This document shows, piece after piece, positions 5,362-7,130 of a stretch of DNA of 7,130 bases. Positions within the stretch are counted from its first letter, which is position 1, and each line of letters opens with the position of its first letter. The DNA comes from Paenibacillus sp. (lineage in GTDB: Bacteria > Bacillota > Bacilli > Paenibacillales > Paenibacillaceae): the NCBI GenBank assembly GCA_029256665.1, contig JAQSXN010000201.1:1-7130 (forward strand), in the 5' to 3' direction. The translations under genes were made by a program, and so were the position numbers. The notes beneath the pieces are model-generated. The model had not been told where the DNA came from. It worked only from the letters and a program-made list of their open reading frames with translations, and searched no databases.

Positions 5362-6099
5362 TTACTCGGCGGCGATATAATCCTTCGGATTAATCGGCGA
5401 ACCGTTCAGACGCGTCTCGAAGTGGAGATGGATCCCATGATCGCGCTCCAGATCGCTACGGCCCGCTTTCGCGATGACCGTGTTCTGCTCGACCTCGTCG
5501 CCAATTTCGACTTGTACGTCCGTCACGCTTTGGTACACCGTAACGAGACCGCCGCCATGATCGATCTCGACGACGTTGCCGTTGGTAGGGTGCTTCTCTA
5601 CCTGCACGACCTTTCCGGACAATGCGGCCATAACATCGAACGCGGCGCCGTTCGGATCGACGAAGTCGATGCCCGTATGCGGCGTGATCGTTGAGTTGTA
5701 CTCGATAAGCGCGGCTTCCTTCTCGGCTTCGCTCGCGTTCTCGTCATAATAAAGCGTTTCTTTCTGGAGCGCGGCTGCATCGGCTACCGGCCACTGCATT
5801 TTCTCGCCGCTTGCGATCACGTCGACGACTTCCTCGCCATTGCTTGGAACCTCTTCGTTACCTTGCGAAACTTCAGTGCCGCTCTCCGGACCCATTGTGG
5901 GTTGATCCGTGTCAGTCGAGCCCTGATAGATCCACATTAGAGTAACGATAATTGCTGCCGCAGCCATGAAGATCGCTGGAGAAACCCATCGCTTTGCGAA
6001 AAGCTTCCTCAGTCCGCTGCTAGAGTTTGCGGCAGACGCGCCTCCCAGATTATTTTTGGGAGTTTCTTGCTTGTTTTTGTTCTGATTTTGTTCATTCAT
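5362..6099 (-). CDS. spoIIQ: Engulfment protein SpoIIQ, M23/LytM-domain, with complete zinc motif
   Basis: 245 residues. In the forespore membrane SpoIIQ binds SpoIIIAH from the mother cell, forming a channel/ratchet across the septum during engulfment. A hydrophilic cytoplasmic N-terminus (1-35) leads to one membrane helix at about 39-58, after RKLFAKRWVSPAIF as in B. subtilis. An acidic linker follows to about 95, then the LytM/M23 fold to the end. Motifs HTGID (His141, Asp145) and HLHFE (His224, His226) complete the HxxxD and HxH ligands, whereas B. subtilis SpoIIQ, as I recall it, has Ser at the first His. The protein ends just after INPKDYIAAE and lacks the long charged tail of B. subtilis SpoIIQ. 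Start ATG 6099 has GAGGTGA seven bases upstream (an ATG after MNEQ-type shift is not competitive). Candidate sigma-F promoter upstream and strong terminator downstream suggest a single-gene unit. Confidence 0.95.
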   Translation of the reverse strand: MNEQNQNKNKQETPKNNLGGASAANSSSGLRKLFAKRWVSPAIFMAAAAIIVTLMWIYQGSTDTDQPTMGPESGTEVSQGNEEVPSNGEEVVDVIASGEKMQWPVADAAALQKETLYYDENASEAEKEAALIEYNSTITPHTGIDFVDPNGAAFDVMAALSGKVVQVEKHPTNGNVVEIDHGGGLVTVYQSVTDVQVEIGDEVEQNTVIAKAGRSDLERDHGIHLHFETRLNGSPINPKDYIAAE

Positions 6100-6118
6100 T
6101 TGCTATCACCTCACTAGC

Positions 6119-6147
6119 CATTGTTGCCAGATCTACTAGGTTTATAC
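6119..6147 (-). promoter_or_regulatory. Candidate sigma-F (forespore) promoter of spoIIQ
   Basis: On the minus strand GTATA (6147-6143), 14 bases, then GGCAACAATG (6128-6119). This fits the forespore pattern GYATA and GGnnAnAHTR at every fixed position, and the spacing equals about 17 between classical hexamers. The start point would be near 6112, at the edge of the ribosome site GAGGTGA (6112-6106), so the leader would be very short. spoIIQ is a known sigma-F gene. Confidence 0.55.
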
Positions 6148-6172
6148 GTGAGGTATAGCTTTTTTTAAGAGT

Positions 6173-7130
6173 TTATCGCGCTGGTAGCTTCGAAGCTTGC
6201 TCGACCTTCGTTCCGGTATAATAATGGAGCAGAATATCCGCCGCGCTGCCGCCCGCCTTGGCCAGTCCGTTCGCGCCCCATTGGCTCATGCCTACGCCGT
6301 GCCCGAGTCCATAGGTCGTGAAAGTGATCGAGCCTTTGCTAATCTTCCAACTGAACTCGGAGGAAGCTAGACCTAGACGCTCTCTCACTTCTCTGCCGGC
6401 GAACGTTTTGCCGTTAATGCGGAGCGACTTGATGCGGTTGCCGTCCGTCCTGTCCGCCACTTTCATAGAAGGCTTCTTGGCGCTGGCCGCCTTGCCCGAT
6501 AGGCCCATCGCGGAATAGAATTGCGAGACTTTAAACGTCGTCTGCTGCTCGTAGCGAGGCGACAGCTCCTTGTCCCACGGACTGTCGACGCTGCGAAGGT
6601 AAGGGAGCGCGGATGTCCAATAATCCTCGGAATTTTCCGTAAACCCGTTGCTCGTCGAGAAAAAGGCCGCTTCGATCGGCTGACCCTCATAGGTAACGAC
6701 TAGCCCTCTCGTTTCCCGAACCGCCCGCTCCAGCTTTTCCAGGTTGGCTTTCTTCTCTTCCCCCGCCCAGCGTCCCGCCAATTCCTTCTTGGAAATGTAC
6801 ACCTGATGCTGAACCGTATCGCTGACATCCGCCCCTCGGCTTGCCAGCTCGTTCAAGCCCGAGGCCAGCCTCCGCACGATATAGGTTCGCGCCGCGATGG
6901 CTTGCGCCTTCATCGCCTCCAGCTCGAAGTCGATCGGCATCTCTCCCGCCAGCACGCCCATGACGTACGTCTCGATCGGAACCTTCTCGACCTTGCCGCT
7001 GTCGCTAAGATAGACGCGGACGTTTACGCCCTCGAGCTCGCTATTGCCAATGGCGGCCGCCGCCGCTTGCGCCAAACCGCCGTCCTTGCCGCCGCCGTTC
7101 GTGGTCGCGCTTGTTGTTGTCGCGTCCTCC
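6173..7130 (-). CDS. spoIID: Stage II sporulation protein D, SpoIID (lytic transglycosylase), 5' end outside the window
   Basis: SpoIID cleaves peptidoglycan glycan strands during septal thinning and engulfment, in the mother-cell membrane with SpoIIM and SpoIIP. The frame is open to the right edge, so the cytoplasmic N-terminus and membrane anchor are outside; the visible protein starts in a Thr/Gly/Ala-rich linker. Family motifs follow in order: VPIETYVMGVLAGEMP, FELEAMKAQAIAARTYIVRR (holding the Glu expected to be catalytic, LEAMKAQ), FFSTSNGFTENSEDYW, LPYLRSVDSPWDKE, and near the end GLGHGVGMSQWGANGLAKAG, the strongest SpoIID signature. A TTG at 7075 is only an internal codon, since the frame continues upstream. 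It ends at TAA (6175-6173), 73 bases before spoIIQ, with no terminator seen in between. Confidence 0.95.
   Translation of the reverse strand, partial: EDATTTSATTNGGGKDGGLAQAAAAAIGNSELEGVNVRVYLSDSGKVEKVPIETYVMGVLAGEMPIDFELEAMKAQAIAARTYIVRRLASGLNELASRGADVSDTVQHQVYISKKELAGRWAGEEKKANLEKLERAVRETRGLVVTYEGQPIEAAFFSTSNGFTENSEDYWTSALPYLRSVDSPWDKELSPRYEQQTTFKVSQFYSAMGLSGKAASAKKPSMKVADRTDGNRIKSLRINGKTFAGREVRERLGLASSEFSWKISKGSITFTTYGLGHGVGMSQWGANGLAKAGGSAADILLHYYTGTKVEQASKLPAR

Noticed and set aside
7073..7075. TTG at 7075 as the spoIID start
   Set aside because: The frame stays open to the window edge and a membrane anchor is expected upstream, so this is an internal codon.

Overview
The window looks like chromosomal DNA from an endospore-forming, flagellated member of the Firmicutes. 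Protein similarity recalled from memory and the fairly GC-rich coding sequence suggest Paenibacillaceae (Paenibacillus or Cohnella type). This placement is an inference from gene content; no search was run. Every convincing gene is on the minus strand, so transcription runs from high to low coordinates. The long plus-strand open frames are shadows.

In transcription order: (1) spoIID, cut by the right edge (6173-7130), encodes the engulfment peptidoglycan lytic transglycosylase. (2) spoIIQ (5362-6099) has a candidate sigma-F promoter just upstream and a clear Rho-independent terminator behind it, so it is probably a single-gene unit. (3) spoIIID (4897-5184), the mother-cell DNA-binding regulator, sits behind a good sigma-E promoter. 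(4) mbl (3758-4747) is an MreB-family cell-shape actin. (5) A gap of about 200 bp before the flhO start holds a GC-rich inverted repeat and a candidate sigma-D promoter. (6) flhO and flhP (2697-3560, 1826-2665) encode flagellar rod/hook-basal-body proteins. (7) An EpuA-like single-pass membrane protein (1347-1805) follows and ends at a strong terminator (1275-1300). (8) A separate unit with its own sigma-A promoter encodes an MBOAT membrane O-acyltransferase (start 1119) that runs off the left edge.

The block from spoIID to epuA is a recognisable Bacillales core neighbourhood joining engulfment (SpoIID and SpoIIQ), mother-cell transcription (SpoIIID), cell-wall elongation (Mbl) and the flagellar rod. 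Promoter-like sequences for four sigma classes (A, D, E, F) can be read within about 5 kb and match the expected gene classes. The MBOAT gene looks lower in GC than its neighbours and belongs to an envelope-polymer acylation system whose partner gene is not in view.

I see no mobile element, CRISPR array, tRNA, rRNA or wholly new system. The best leads are an apparently complete LytM zinc motif in SpoIIQ, unlike B. subtilis SpoIIQ; the sigma-D promoter before flhOP; the structured mbl-flhO gap; and the leader of the MBOAT gene.
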